From contig JACREX010000171.1 of the NCBI GenBank assembly GCA_016212695.1, positions 1-34,332 on the forward strand: DNA of 34,332 nt. Direction: 5' to 3'. This document shows, one piece after another, positions 24,174 through 32,361 of this stretch; positions within the stretch are counted from its first letter, which is position 1; every line of letters begins with the position of its first letter. The notes under the pieces were generated by a model. That model had not been told where the DNA came from, made no database searches, and saw only the letters and a list, made by a program, of their open reading frames with translations. Origin of the DNA: Bacteroidia bacterium (lineage in GTDB: Bacteria; Bacteroidota; Bacteroidia; Bacteroidales; GWF2-35-48). A program made the position numbers and the translations under genes.

Positions 24174-25265
24174 ATGAAAAAAATAATATCCGTTGTAGGA
24201 GCCAGGCCAAACTTCATGAAAGTAGCGCCTCTGCACTATGAATTTCTGAAACACACAGACCGGATACAACACCTGATTTGCCACACCGGCCAGCATTTTG
24301 ACGAAAAAATGTCAAAAATTTTTTTTGATGAACTGGAGTTGCCGGAACCTGATTTTTATTTAGGCGTTGGCAGCGGCAGCCATGCAGAACAAACCGCAAG
24401 AATCATGCTCGCGTTTGAAAAAGTTCTTCTTACCGAAAACCCCGATCTGGTAATTGTTGTGGGCGACGTGAACTCCACCATGGCATGCAGCATTGTGGCG
24501 TCTAAGCTCTCTGTTAAAGTAGCGCACGTGGAAGCCGGATTGCGGAGCTTTGACCGTACCATGCCCGAAGAATTGAACCGGCTTGTTACGGATGTCTTGG
24601 CAGACTATCTTTTTGTATCCGAAAAAAGCGGCCTGCGGAATTTAAAAAACGAAGGCATTTCAAACGATAAAATTTTCTTTGTGGGCAACGTTATGATTGA
24701 CAGCCTTGTCAGGTTTACGTCTAAAATTGACAGATCAGAGATTCTAAAATCTCTTGACCTTGAAAACTCCGGGTATGTTCTTGTAACCTTTCACCGCCCC
24801 TCCAATGTTGATTCTTTTGAATCCCTGAAAGCGCTTACAAATTTACTTAACCGTATTGCCATTTTACGCAAAGTGGTATTTCCGGTGCATCCCCGCACTC
24901 ACAAAAATTTAATGAATTATAATCTGGCCGATATTTTCAATCCGAATATAATCATCACCGAGCCTATCGGGTATATTGATTTTCAAAAGCTGACCAAACA
25001 TGCAGAGCTGATAATTACCGACAGCGGCGGAATACAAGAAGAAACAACTTATCTGGGAGTGCAATGCATTACGGTAAGAGACAGTACTGAAAGGCCCATA
25101 ACCGCAGAAGTTGGAACCAATCAATTAATCGGCGCTGATTTTCAAAAAGTTGAAACGACGGCATTAGAAGTTTTAAACGGCAATATTAAAAACGGCAATA
25201 TTCCTGAATTATGGGACGGCAAAACAGCGGAAAGAATTATCCATACAATCCTGGAAAAAATTTAA
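24174..25265 (+). CDS. UDP-N-acetylglucosamine 2-epimerase family (WecB/WbpI-like)
   Basis: The family inverts C2 of UDP-GlcNAc-type sugars. I choose the ATG at 24174 (363 residues), since the frame upstream starts with TTG and adds six residues before the first strand. Motifs are SVVGARPNFMKVAPL (near the N-terminus), GSHAEQTARIM, VGDVNSTMA, HVEAGLRSFDRTMPEE, HRPSNVD and TDSGGIQEETTYLG. The GSGSHAEQTA form is closer to WbpI-type enzymes, which act on UDP-diacetamido sugars, than to plain WecB. Its place before a sugar transferase and the wbp-like genes points to surface polysaccharide synthesis. Confidence 0.9.
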   Translation: MKKIISVVGARPNFMKVAPLHYEFLKHTDRIQHLICHTGQHFDEKMSKIFFDELELPEPDFYLGVGSGSHAEQTARIMLAFEKVLLTENPDLVIVVGDVNSTMACSIVASKLSVKVAHVEAGLRSFDRTMPEELNRLVTDVLADYLFVSEKSGLRNLKNEGISNDKIFFVGNVMIDSLVRFTSKIDRSEILKSLDLENSGYVLVTFHRPSNVDSFESLKALTNLLNRIAILRKVVFPVHPRTHKNLMNYNLADIFNPNIIITEPIGYIDFQKLTKHAELIITDSGGIQEETTYLGVQCITVRDSTERPITAEVGTNQLIGADFQKVETTALEVLNGNIKNGNIPELWDGKTAERIIHTILEKI

Positions 25266-25345
25266 CCTCTACGTCTTTTATAATCCGTCTTTCTAGATTG
25301 TATCTGTGGGTATTTCATGTTATCTCCATGTTAAAATATAATTAT

Positions 25346-25353
25346 TATCTTTA
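25346..25353 (+). promoter_or_regulatory. Possible -7 element before the sugar transferase
   Basis: TATCTTTA fits TANNTTTG except for the last base and lies 66 bases before the ATG at 25420. No -33 TTTG is seen, so this is weak. Confidence 0.3.
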
Positions 25354-25419
25354 CAACAAATGCAACTAACAATAATTTATTAAAGTCTACAATCAAAAAA
25401 AAGTTACGATAACTGATAC

Positions 25420-26826
25420 ATGAGAATAAATACACATAGGATTTTGTTATTTACGCATGATGTCATTGCCGTTGTTTTTTCTATTTTTCTATCGTATGTA
25501 TATTTCACGTTTATTACACACGCATCGCATAGGGATGAATTGTTTTTTTGCGAAGCCGGTATAGGCGTTTCAACCATTATCATTCTTTTATTTCACGATA
25601 ATTTTTATAAATATCAGTTTGTTCTTAACCGCGCAAAACATACTGTGGGAATAATAAAATTCTTGATTGCCAGCCTGACCCTGTTAATCGTTTTTTCTTT
25701 TTTCTTTAAAATTATTGCTATTTCCACAAGCCGAATTTATGTTGGCACCATATATTTTACCCTGTTCATGGTCTTTCTTTTCAGCCGGGTTTTTTTAATT
25801 CCTGTTATTTATTACTGGTTAGTTAAAAATAAAAAGGTCAGCCGGAATCTGATAATAATCGGAACAGGGGAGCTAAGTATCAGTAAAGTAAAATTCTTAA
25901 ATGAAAGTAAAAAAAGCTATTACCATATTATTGGCTTTTTAGATAATGACGCAAAAGAAGGTGAAATCATCGAAGGGTATCCCGTGTTGGGAAAAACAAA
26001 AGATATGATAAAGATCATCCGTGAATACAAGATAAAAGATATTCTTATCTCGCTTGAAAATATGAGCAATTACAAATTGCAGGGCGTGATAGATTTTTGT
26101 AAGAGATCCGGCAGGACCATTCATGTTGTTTCAGAATTATATGATATTGTTACAGAGAAAATGGAAATTGACGAAATCGGGGGGATTTCTTCATTCAGGC
26201 TGAAGCGGACAAGTCATGCATTTTATGAATCTGTGAAAAGGTGGTATGATATTTTTATCGCACTGTTTTTCATCCTCGCTTTTTCCCCTTTCTGGTTGCT
26301 ATTGGCGCTATTAATAAAAATTACATCTAAGGGTCCGATTTTTTACCGGCCGAAAGTTGTAGGATTTGGCGAAAAAGAATTCACCATGTATAAATTCCGA
26401 TCTATGTATTACCAGAGCAGTGTTATTCAACATGAAAAACTTGTTACGGAAATAATCTTAAATAACAAACCTACCGAAAAATTAAAAACCGATAAGCGGA
26501 TAACCCTTATAGGAAAAATATTAAGAAAACTTTCTCTTGACGAATTTCCACAACTCATAAATGTTCTGAAAGGAGAAATGAGTATCGTTGGGCCACGGCC
26601 CTGTCTTCCGTACGAATACGAAGTTATGGATGAGTGGCACAGGAGAAGATTTGCTATAACACCGGGCATTACCGGGCTTTGGCAAATCAAGGGAAGAAAT
26701 GAAGTGAAATTTAACGATCAAATTGCGCTTGACTTATATTACATCGAGCACCGATCGTTAAGGTTGGATTTCGAAATACTTTTTAAAACAATCCCGGTTG
26801 TCATATTTGGTAAAGGAGGCTTATAA
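25420..26826 (+). CDS. Polyprenyl-phosphate sugar-1-phosphate transferase
   Basis: These enzymes begin polysaccharide repeat units by moving a sugar-1-phosphate to undecaprenyl phosphate at the inner membrane. The 468-residue protein has four N-terminal membrane helices (about residues 8-130) and a Rossmann-like cytoplasmic domain (NLIIIGTGELSISK; IIGFLDNDAKEGEIIEGYPV). A fifth hydrophobic segment (FIALFFILAFSPFWLLLALL) is followed by the catalytic domain with FTMYKFRSMY, LSLDEFPQLINVLKGEMS, IVGPRPCLP and GITGLWQIKGRN. It is the WbaP/WcaJ type. The sugar transferred cannot be told from sequence alone; a product of the neighbouring genes is possible. Confidence 0.92.
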   Translation: MRINTHRILLFTHDVIAVVFSIFLSYVYFTFITHASHRDELFFCEAGIGVSTIIILLFHDNFYKYQFVLNRAKHTVGIIKFLIASLTLLIVFSFFFKIIAISTSRIYVGTIYFTLFMVFLFSRVFLIPVIYYWLVKNKKVSRNLIIIGTGELSISKVKFLNESKKSYYHIIGFLDNDAKEGEIIEGYPVLGKTKDMIKIIREYKIKDILISLENMSNYKLQGVIDFCKRSGRTIHVVSELYDIVTEKMEIDEIGGISSFRLKRTSHAFYESVKRWYDIFIALFFILAFSPFWLLLALLIKITSKGPIFYRPKVVGFGEKEFTMYKFRSMYYQSSVIQHEKLVTEIILNNKPTEKLKTDKRITLIGKILRKLSLDEFPQLINVLKGEMSIVGPRPCLPYEYEVMDEWHRRRFAITPGITGLWQIKGRNEVKFNDQIALDLYYIEHRSLRLDFEILFKTIPVVIFGKGGL

Positions 26827-26886
26827 AACCCGCAACAACACTACTCCCGATACCTTCAATGGGTTATTTCTCCCGTTAAATTTTCT

Positions 26887-26915
26887 TTTGATTTCTTAAA
26901 AAATATATATCTTTG
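26887..26915 (+). promoter_or_regulatory. Promoter of the wbp-like operon
   Basis: TTTG (26887-26890), 17 bases, then TATCTTTG (26908-26915): a full match to the Bacteroidota pattern. The predicted start is near 26922, about 23 bases before the aminotransferase ATG at 26945. Confidence 0.7.
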
Positions 26916-26944
26916 GCCCCTCAGAAACACCTAAGGAATTATAT

Positions 26945-28066
26945 ATGCAGGTACCATTTTTTACGTTAAAGTTCCAGCACGAACAAATAAAATCCGAAGT
27001 ATTTCGCAAGATTGAAGAACTATACGACAGGACAGAATTTGTATATGGAAAAACAGGGAAGGAATTTGAAGAAAATTTTGCCCTGTTTAATGAAATGGCA
27101 TTTGCCTGCGCAATAGATAATGGAACGACCGGCGTGGAATTATGCCTGAGAGCTGCCGGCATAAAACAGGGGGATGAGGTAATTACGGTTTCAAATACTT
27201 TTATCGCCACTGTTGCCGCCATTCATTTTACCGGAGCAAAGCCTGTATTTGTGGAAGCGGATGCAAACACATGGAATATGGATCCGGCAAAAATCGAAGA
27301 AAAAATTATTCCTGCTACAAAAGCCATACTGCCTGTACATCTGTACGGACAACCGGCCAACATGATCGAAATTAATAAAATTGCTGAAAAATATAACCTG
27401 ATCGTAATCGGAGATTCTGCGCAATCTGTCGGTTCAAAAATTTTTTATAACGAAGAGTGGAAATCCACCAGCCGGTTTGCCGATATCTCTTCGTTTAGTT
27501 TTTATCCCGGGAAAAACCTAGGCGCCTGCGGAGAAGCCGGGATGATTGTTACAAACAATTCAAATTATGCAAAATTCATAAATATGTTCCGCGACCATGG
27601 ATCCGAAGAAAAATATATCCATGATTTCCCAGGGAAGAATAACCGTATAGATGCATTTCAATCTGCGATTCTGAATATAAAATTAAAACATCTTGATTTG
27701 TGGAATGCACAGAGGCGCCAGGTTGCAAAATGGTATTTTGACGAGTTGGGAAGCATTGAAGAAATTCAGTTACCGGCTGTTCCGGACAATGTGCTTCCGG
27801 TTCATCATTTATTTGTAATTTTAGTTAAAAACCGCGAGGATTTTCAAAAATATCTTGCCGAAAAAGGAGTAGGCACGGCGCTTCATTACAAACTGCCGAT
27901 ACATTTACAAAAAGCATTTCATCATCTGAATTATAAAAAAGGAGACCTGCCAATAACAGAATCAATAGTTGAAAGGAATATTTCTTTGCCGATGTTTCCC
28001 GAACTGACCTGTGAGCAGGTAAAATATATTGCAAAAACCATAAAAGAATATTTTTGCAAAAATTAA
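26945..28066 (+). CDS. DegT/DnrJ/EryC1/StrS sugar aminotransferase (WbpE-like)
   Basis: This PLP enzyme puts an amino group on a keto sugar nucleotide. The 373-residue product starts VPFFTLKFQHEQIK and has DNGTTGVELCLRA (about 58), VHLYGQPANM (about 131), GDSAQSVGS (about 156) and the PLP lysine in FSFYPGKNLGACGEAG (K190). The neighbouring 3-dehydrogenase- and acetyltransferase-like genes suggest action at C3 of a UDP-2-acetamido uronate, as WbpE does. It opens the operon after a strong promoter; the acetyltransferase starts 9 bases after its stop. Confidence 0.92.
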   Translation: MQVPFFTLKFQHEQIKSEVFRKIEELYDRTEFVYGKTGKEFEENFALFNEMAFACAIDNGTTGVELCLRAAGIKQGDEVITVSNTFIATVAAIHFTGAKPVFVEADANTWNMDPAKIEEKIIPATKAILPVHLYGQPANMIEINKIAEKYNLIVIGDSAQSVGSKIFYNEEWKSTSRFADISSFSFYPGKNLGACGEAGMIVTNNSNYAKFINMFRDHGSEEKYIHDFPGKNNRIDAFQSAILNIKLKHLDLWNAQRRQVAKWYFDELGSIEEIQLPAVPDNVLPVHHLFVILVKNREDFQKYLAEKGVGTALHYKLPIHLQKAFHHLNYKKGDLPITESIVERNISLPMFPELTCEQVKYIAKTIKEYFCKN

Positions 28067-28075
28067 CTGTATACC

Positions 28076-28561
28076 ATGGATACCCGTGAAAAAAATATAA
28101 AACAAAACATCAACAATGTTAAGCTCGGCAAAGATGTAAAAATTTATGATTTTGTAAATATTTACGGCTGTGAAATTGACGATAATACGAAGATCGGTAC
28201 TTTTGTTGAAATACAGAAAGGCGCAAAAATCGGGAAGAACTGTAAAATCTCTTCGCATACTTTTATTTGCGAAGGCGTGCACATCGAAGACAATTGTTTT
28301 ATCGGTCATGGAGTGACGTTTATTAATGACAAACACCCCAGGGCAACCACTGAAAACGGATCGCTGCAAACAGAAAGCGACTGGAACTGTGTTCCGACTT
28401 ATATTAAAAAAGGCGCATCCATAGGATCGAATGCAACCATTCTTTGCGGTATCACTATCGGAAAAAAGGCAATCGTTGGCGCAGGAGCCGTTGTTACAAA
28501 AAATGTACCCGACAAATCAGTAGTTGCAGGTAATCCGGCACGGATTCTCAAGAAATTTTAA
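28076..28561 (+). CDS. Left-handed beta-helix N-acetyltransferase (WbpD-like)
   Basis: The 161-residue product is a run of hexapeptide repeats (KLGKDVKIYDFVNIYG; GTFVEIQKGAKIGKNCKI; ASIGSNATILCGITIGKKAI) with the end VAGNPARILKKF. Such proteins are trimers that use acetyl-CoA. The central loop FINDKHPRATTEN carries a histidine likely to act as base. In WbpD-like enzymes the 3-amino group made by the aminotransferase is acetylated. It is the second gene of the operon, 9 bases after the aminotransferase. Confidence 0.9.
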   Translation: MDTREKNIKQNINNVKLGKDVKIYDFVNIYGCEIDDNTKIGTFVEIQKGAKIGKNCKISSHTFICEGVHIEDNCFIGHGVTFINDKHPRATTENGSLQTESDWNCVPTYIKKGASIGSNATILCGITIGKKAIVGAGAVVTKNVPDKSVVAGNPARILKKF

Positions 28562-28584
28562 ACCAGATAGTCTGAAAATAATAC

Positions 28585-29655
28585 ATGGAAAAATATAAAT
28601 TTGCATTAATCGGTTGCGGAAGAATCTGCTATAAGCATGTTGAGGCTTTTAAAAAATTAAATGATACAAAGATTGTTGCAGTATGCGATATCATACCCGA
28701 AAAAGCTATAAAATACTCAAAAGAACTCCATATCCCGTATTATACCGATTATAAAGAAATGCTCCGGAAGGAAGATATTGATGTTGTGAACATCCTTACT
28801 CCGTCCGGCTGCCACTGGGATATAGCCATTGATGCCATGAACAGCGGGAAGCATGTAGTGGTTGAAAAACCGATGGCGCTTAAAATCAGAAGAGCCGATT
28901 TAATGATAGAAGCCGCCGATAGGAACGGAGTGAAATTATTTGTCGTTAAACAAAACCGTTTCAACAGCGCAGTGGTTAAAACACGTGAAGCATTGGAAAA
29001 AGGACGTTTCGGGAAGCTTGTCCTTGGAACCGTGAGGGTAAGATGGTCCAGAGATCAGTCGTATTACAATCAGGAATCATGGCGCGGCACGTGGGCATAC
29101 GACGGAGGAGTTCTTACCAACCAGGCAAGCCATCACATAGATTTGCTTCAATGGTTTTTTGGAGATGTTGAAAGCGTTATGGCTATGACATCAACGGCTC
29201 TTGTTAATATCGAAGCTGAAGATACCGGCGTCGCTATCATTAAATTCACAAACGGTGCATTGGGAATAGTAGAAGCAACAACGGCCACAAGGCCTAAAGA
29301 CCTCGAAGGTTCTTTCTCGGTTTTGGGCGAAAAAGGAAGCGTGGTTATCGGTGGATTTGCCGTTAACCAAATTTTAACATGGAGTTTTACAGAACCTGTT
29401 GATGAAGATAAAACTATTATCGAAAAATATAAAGAAAACCCTCCGAATATATATGGGTTTGGCCATGATGCTTATTTGCACCATGTCGTTGAATCTTTGA
29501 AAACAGGGAAATCCACTCTTGTTGACGGATTAGTCGGAAGAAAATCGCTAGAAATTATCAATGCCATTTATGAATCTGCATTCACCGGGAAAAAAGTATA
29601 TATTCACAACCAATTTAATAATAGCCCGCTGGGGACTAAAGATATTCTGTTATGA
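28585..29655 (+). CDS. Gfo/Idh/MocA oxidoreductase, WbpB-like
   Basis: This NAD-linked enzyme of 356 residues has the dinucleotide loop IGCGRICYKH (near 9) and the family EKP motif (94-96). The sugar-site region is RVRWSRDQSYY with WRGTWAYDGGVLTNQ and SHHIDLLQWFFGD. The latter set is typical of WbpB, which oxidises C3 of UDP-GlcNAcA to a 3-keto sugar for the aminotransferase. The next gene overlaps it by four bases (ATGA), a sign of translational coupling. Confidence 0.9.
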   Translation: MEKYKFALIGCGRICYKHVEAFKKLNDTKIVAVCDIIPEKAIKYSKELHIPYYTDYKEMLRKEDIDVVNILTPSGCHWDIAIDAMNSGKHVVVEKPMALKIRRADLMIEAADRNGVKLFVVKQNRFNSAVVKTREALEKGRFGKLVLGTVRVRWSRDQSYYNQESWRGTWAYDGGVLTNQASHHIDLLQWFFGDVESVMAMTSTALVNIEAEDTGVAIIKFTNGALGIVEATTATRPKDLEGSFSVLGEKGSVVIGGFAVNQILTWSFTEPVDEDKTIIEKYKENPPNIYGFGHDAYLHHVVESLKTGKSTLVDGLVGRKSLEIINAIYESAFTGKKVYIHNQFNNSPLGTKDILL

Positions 29656-30659
29656 TAACTATCGGCGTTATAGGTTACGGCTACTGGGGCCCCAATTTAA
29701 CAAGGATTTGGGCGCAGAGTAAAAAAGCAAATCTGAAGTATATATGCGACCTGAAAGAATCCAGGCTTGCCGTTGCAAAATTAAACTGGCCGCAAACCCT
29801 GCAAACCAAAGATTATTTCGACGTTATAAAAGACCCGCAGGTAGATGCGGTTAATATTGCAACAAACATTATCTCGCATTTTGAAATTGCCAAAAATGCG
29901 TTGCTTCACGACAAGCATGTTCTGGTAGAAAAACCCCTGACGGCATCATCCTCCGAAGTAAAAGAACTTGTTGAAATCGCAGAGAAAAGAAAAAAAGTGA
30001 TCATGGTCGGGCATACGTTCTTGTACAGCCCTCCGATCATAAAAATCAACGAGTATATAAAAAACGGCATAGTCGGAAATATTGATTTTATCCAGTTAAC
30101 CAGGATAAACCTTGGAAAAGTAAAACATGATTTTAATGTGATCTGGGATTTGGCTCCGCATGATTTTTCCATACTCGAATACTGGCTCAACAAAATGCCC
30201 CAGTGGATCCAGGTTGTCGGGAAAGCCGCCGTCTACCAGAATGTCTGCGATGTGGCATTTATCAACATGCAATACCCGGGAGATTTATTGGTTAATATAC
30301 ATCTGAGCTGGCTCTCTCCCGTTAAGCTTAGACAATCATATATTGTCGGCGATAAAAACATGATTGTCTTTGATGATACGCATCCTTCGGAAAAAGTTAA
30401 ATTGTATGATATTGGCATTGACCTTGTAAAAGAGCCTGATTCATTCGGCGAATTCCAGTTGACCTACAGAACCGGAGACATCAATGTTCCGAGAATAGAT
30501 AATACGGAACCTCTTACCGCAGAATGCGATCATTTTGCCGAATGCATTGAAACCAACAGCGCTCCGATATCCGACTCTGCTCATGCATTACGAATCATCG
30601 AAATGATCGAGGCTTCACAAAAAAGCTTAAATAATAAAGGAGAAAGAATTTATTTTTAA
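29652..30659 (+). CDS. Gfo/Idh/MocA oxidoreductase, second copy
   Basis: A second member of the family, 335 residues, with the loop GVIGYGYWGPNLTR (near 5) and EKP at 93-95. It has VMVGHTFLYSPPI, where the catalytic site loop is expected, and WDLAPHDFSILEYW. It is only distantly similar to the preceding gene, so it is not a recent duplicate. It may make a second sugar or act in a different step. It overlaps the upstream gene by four bases. Confidence 0.88.
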   Translation: MITIGVIGYGYWGPNLTRIWAQSKKANLKYICDLKESRLAVAKLNWPQTLQTKDYFDVIKDPQVDAVNIATNIISHFEIAKNALLHDKHVLVEKPLTASSSEVKELVEIAEKRKKVIMVGHTFLYSPPIIKINEYIKNGIVGNIDFIQLTRINLGKVKHDFNVIWDLAPHDFSILEYWLNKMPQWIQVVGKAAVYQNVCDVAFINMQYPGDLLVNIHLSWLSPVKLRQSYIVGDKNMIVFDDTHPSEKVKLYDIGIDLVKEPDSFGEFQLTYRTGDINVPRIDNTEPLTAECDHFAECIETNSAPISDSAHALRIIEMIEASQKSLNNKGERIYF

Positions 30660-30732
30660 TTCCGATATACAACAAACTCTTTACGCCGGCTTGAAAACAG
30701 TCGTTATAACACATACATTAAACTGTTTTCCG

Positions 30733-32361
30733 ATGATCTTTAAAATATTATTTCCTGTAGTCTTTTTGCTCATTGGCTCTTATGCTTTAACTGCGCAGGA
30801 ATTAATCCCCCTGAATAACGAATACCTTAACATCTTTGAAAAAAACGCTTCCCTGCCGGATTACGAATTACATAACTCTTTTAAACCTATAGACAAATCC
30901 AAACTTTTAAAAAAATTCAATACCGACTCTGTTATCCTGATTAACAGAACCCTTGATAATAAAACAATATCCCTGTTTCACAGAAAACTCAGGTACGAAA
31001 ATTTTTTAATCATAGACACCGGTGATTTTCATCTTACTATTGATCCGCTTTTCAATTTTGAAGTGTCAAAACAAAAAGGGTATAACAAAGACCTGTACAA
31101 TAATACCCGCGGGCTTATTGTACAGGGGGATATTACAAAAAAACTTCACTTTGAATCGCGGTTCTATGAGAATCAAACGTTTTTCAATGAGTACATCAAT
31201 GATTATATCACAAATAATATAATTGTTCCCGGCCAGGGATTTCCTAAACCTTTCAAGAGGGATTCCGCCAATACAAACGGATGGGATTATGCCTATGCAA
31301 CAGGCTATATTTCGTATTCTCCCAACGAATATTTCAACTTCCAGTTCGGACACGGTAAAAATTTTATCGGCGATGGATACCGGTCGCTTTTACTATCTGA
31401 TAATTCATTTAATTACCCATTCTTAAAAATTACTACAACCATCTGGAAACTGCAATACACTAATTTATTCGCATCTTTTATGGATTTGACCGCACCCCAC
31501 TCTTATGAAAGCGGTTTTTATAAAAAATTCGGGACATTCCATTATCTGAGCTGGAACATTCACAAACGGGTGCAAATCGGATTTTTTGAAGCCATCATCT
31601 GGCAGAATTATCAGGACTCAACCGGATTCCAGAGAGGATTTGATATCAACTATCTCAACCCGGTGATTTTTTACAGACCTGTTGAGTTTTCTTTAGGCTC
31701 GCCGGATAATGCATTAGTCGGATTGAATGGCAAAATTAAAATTACAGATAAACTTTTCTTGTATGGTCAGTTATTGATAGATGATTTTGATGTTGCGGGT
31801 TTAAAAAAAGGGAAAGGATATATCCTCGAAAAATATGGTTTTCAGGGCGGATTGAAGGCGTTTGATTTATTCCGGATAAAAAACCTGAATTTCCAGACAG
31901 AATTTAACCAGGTGCGGCCTTATGTGTATGCTCATAAAAAACCCTTGCAAAACTACAGCCACTATGGACAGCCATTGGCGCACCCGCTGGGAGCAAACTT
32001 TATCGAAAGCGTTTCATTTCTCCGGTACCGGCTGAAAGATTTCTTAGTTGAATTAAAATTCAATTATGCAATGTATGGAGCAGACACCGCAAATTCCCAT
32101 TGGGGAAATAATATCTTTCTTCCCGACGAAAATGCCCAACTGGGATATCCTTCGTGGGGAAATAAAGTTCTGCAGGGAGTACAAACAACCTTGATGTATA
32201 AAGATTTCCGGTTAACGTATATTGTCAATCCCAAAACAAATCTGAATGTAAGCATAGGTATTTCCAACCGCACTCAAAAGGCTGCATTATCTTCTAAAGA
32301 CGATTTTTTCATTTACATTAGCGTGAGAACATCGCTTTCAAATTTTTATTATGATTTTTAG
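30733..32361 (+). CDS. Wzi/RemB-like outer-membrane protein 1
   Basis: I choose the ATG at 30733 (542 residues), which gives a clean signal peptide (MIFKILFPVVFLLIGSYALT, then AQE). The frame also extends to a TTG at 30691. The mature protein has alternating beta strands and family motifs: GDGYRSLLLSDNSFNYPFLK, GTFHYLSWNIH, FEAIIWQNY, PVEFSLGSPDNALVGLN and GQPLAHPLGANF. This is the capsule assembly Wzi family; a gliding protein, RemB, of Flavobacterium is of this kind. It should be a beta-barrel in the outer membrane that binds or exports polysaccharide. It overlaps the next gene by 11 bases. Confidence 0.85.
   Translation: MIFKILFPVVFLLIGSYALTAQELIPLNNEYLNIFEKNASLPDYELHNSFKPIDKSKLLKKFNTDSVILINRTLDNKTISLFHRKLRYENFLIIDTGDFHLTIDPLFNFEVSKQKGYNKDLYNNTRGLIVQGDITKKLHFESRFYENQTFFNEYINDYITNNIIVPGQGFPKPFKRDSANTNGWDYAYATGYISYSPNEYFNFQFGHGKNFIGDGYRSLLLSDNSFNYPFLKITTTIWKLQYTNLFASFMDLTAPHSYESGFYKKFGTFHYLSWNIHKRVQIGFFEAIIWQNYQDSTGFQRGFDINYLNPVIFYRPVEFSLGSPDNALVGLNGKIKITDKLFLYGQLLIDDFDVAGLKKGKGYILEKYGFQGGLKAFDLFRIKNLNFQTEFNQVRPYVYAHKKPLQNYSHYGQPLAHPLGANFIESVSFLRYRLKDFLVELKFNYAMYGADTANSHWGNNIFLPDENAQLGYPSWGNKVLQGVQTTLMYKDFRLTYIVNPKTNLNVSIGISNRTQKAALSSKDDFFIYISVRTSLSNFYYDF

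Noticed and set aside
30691-30732. TTG start for the first Wzi-like protein
   Set aside because: The ATG at 30733 gives a normal signal peptide directly at the N-terminus; the longer form would bury it behind 14 residues.
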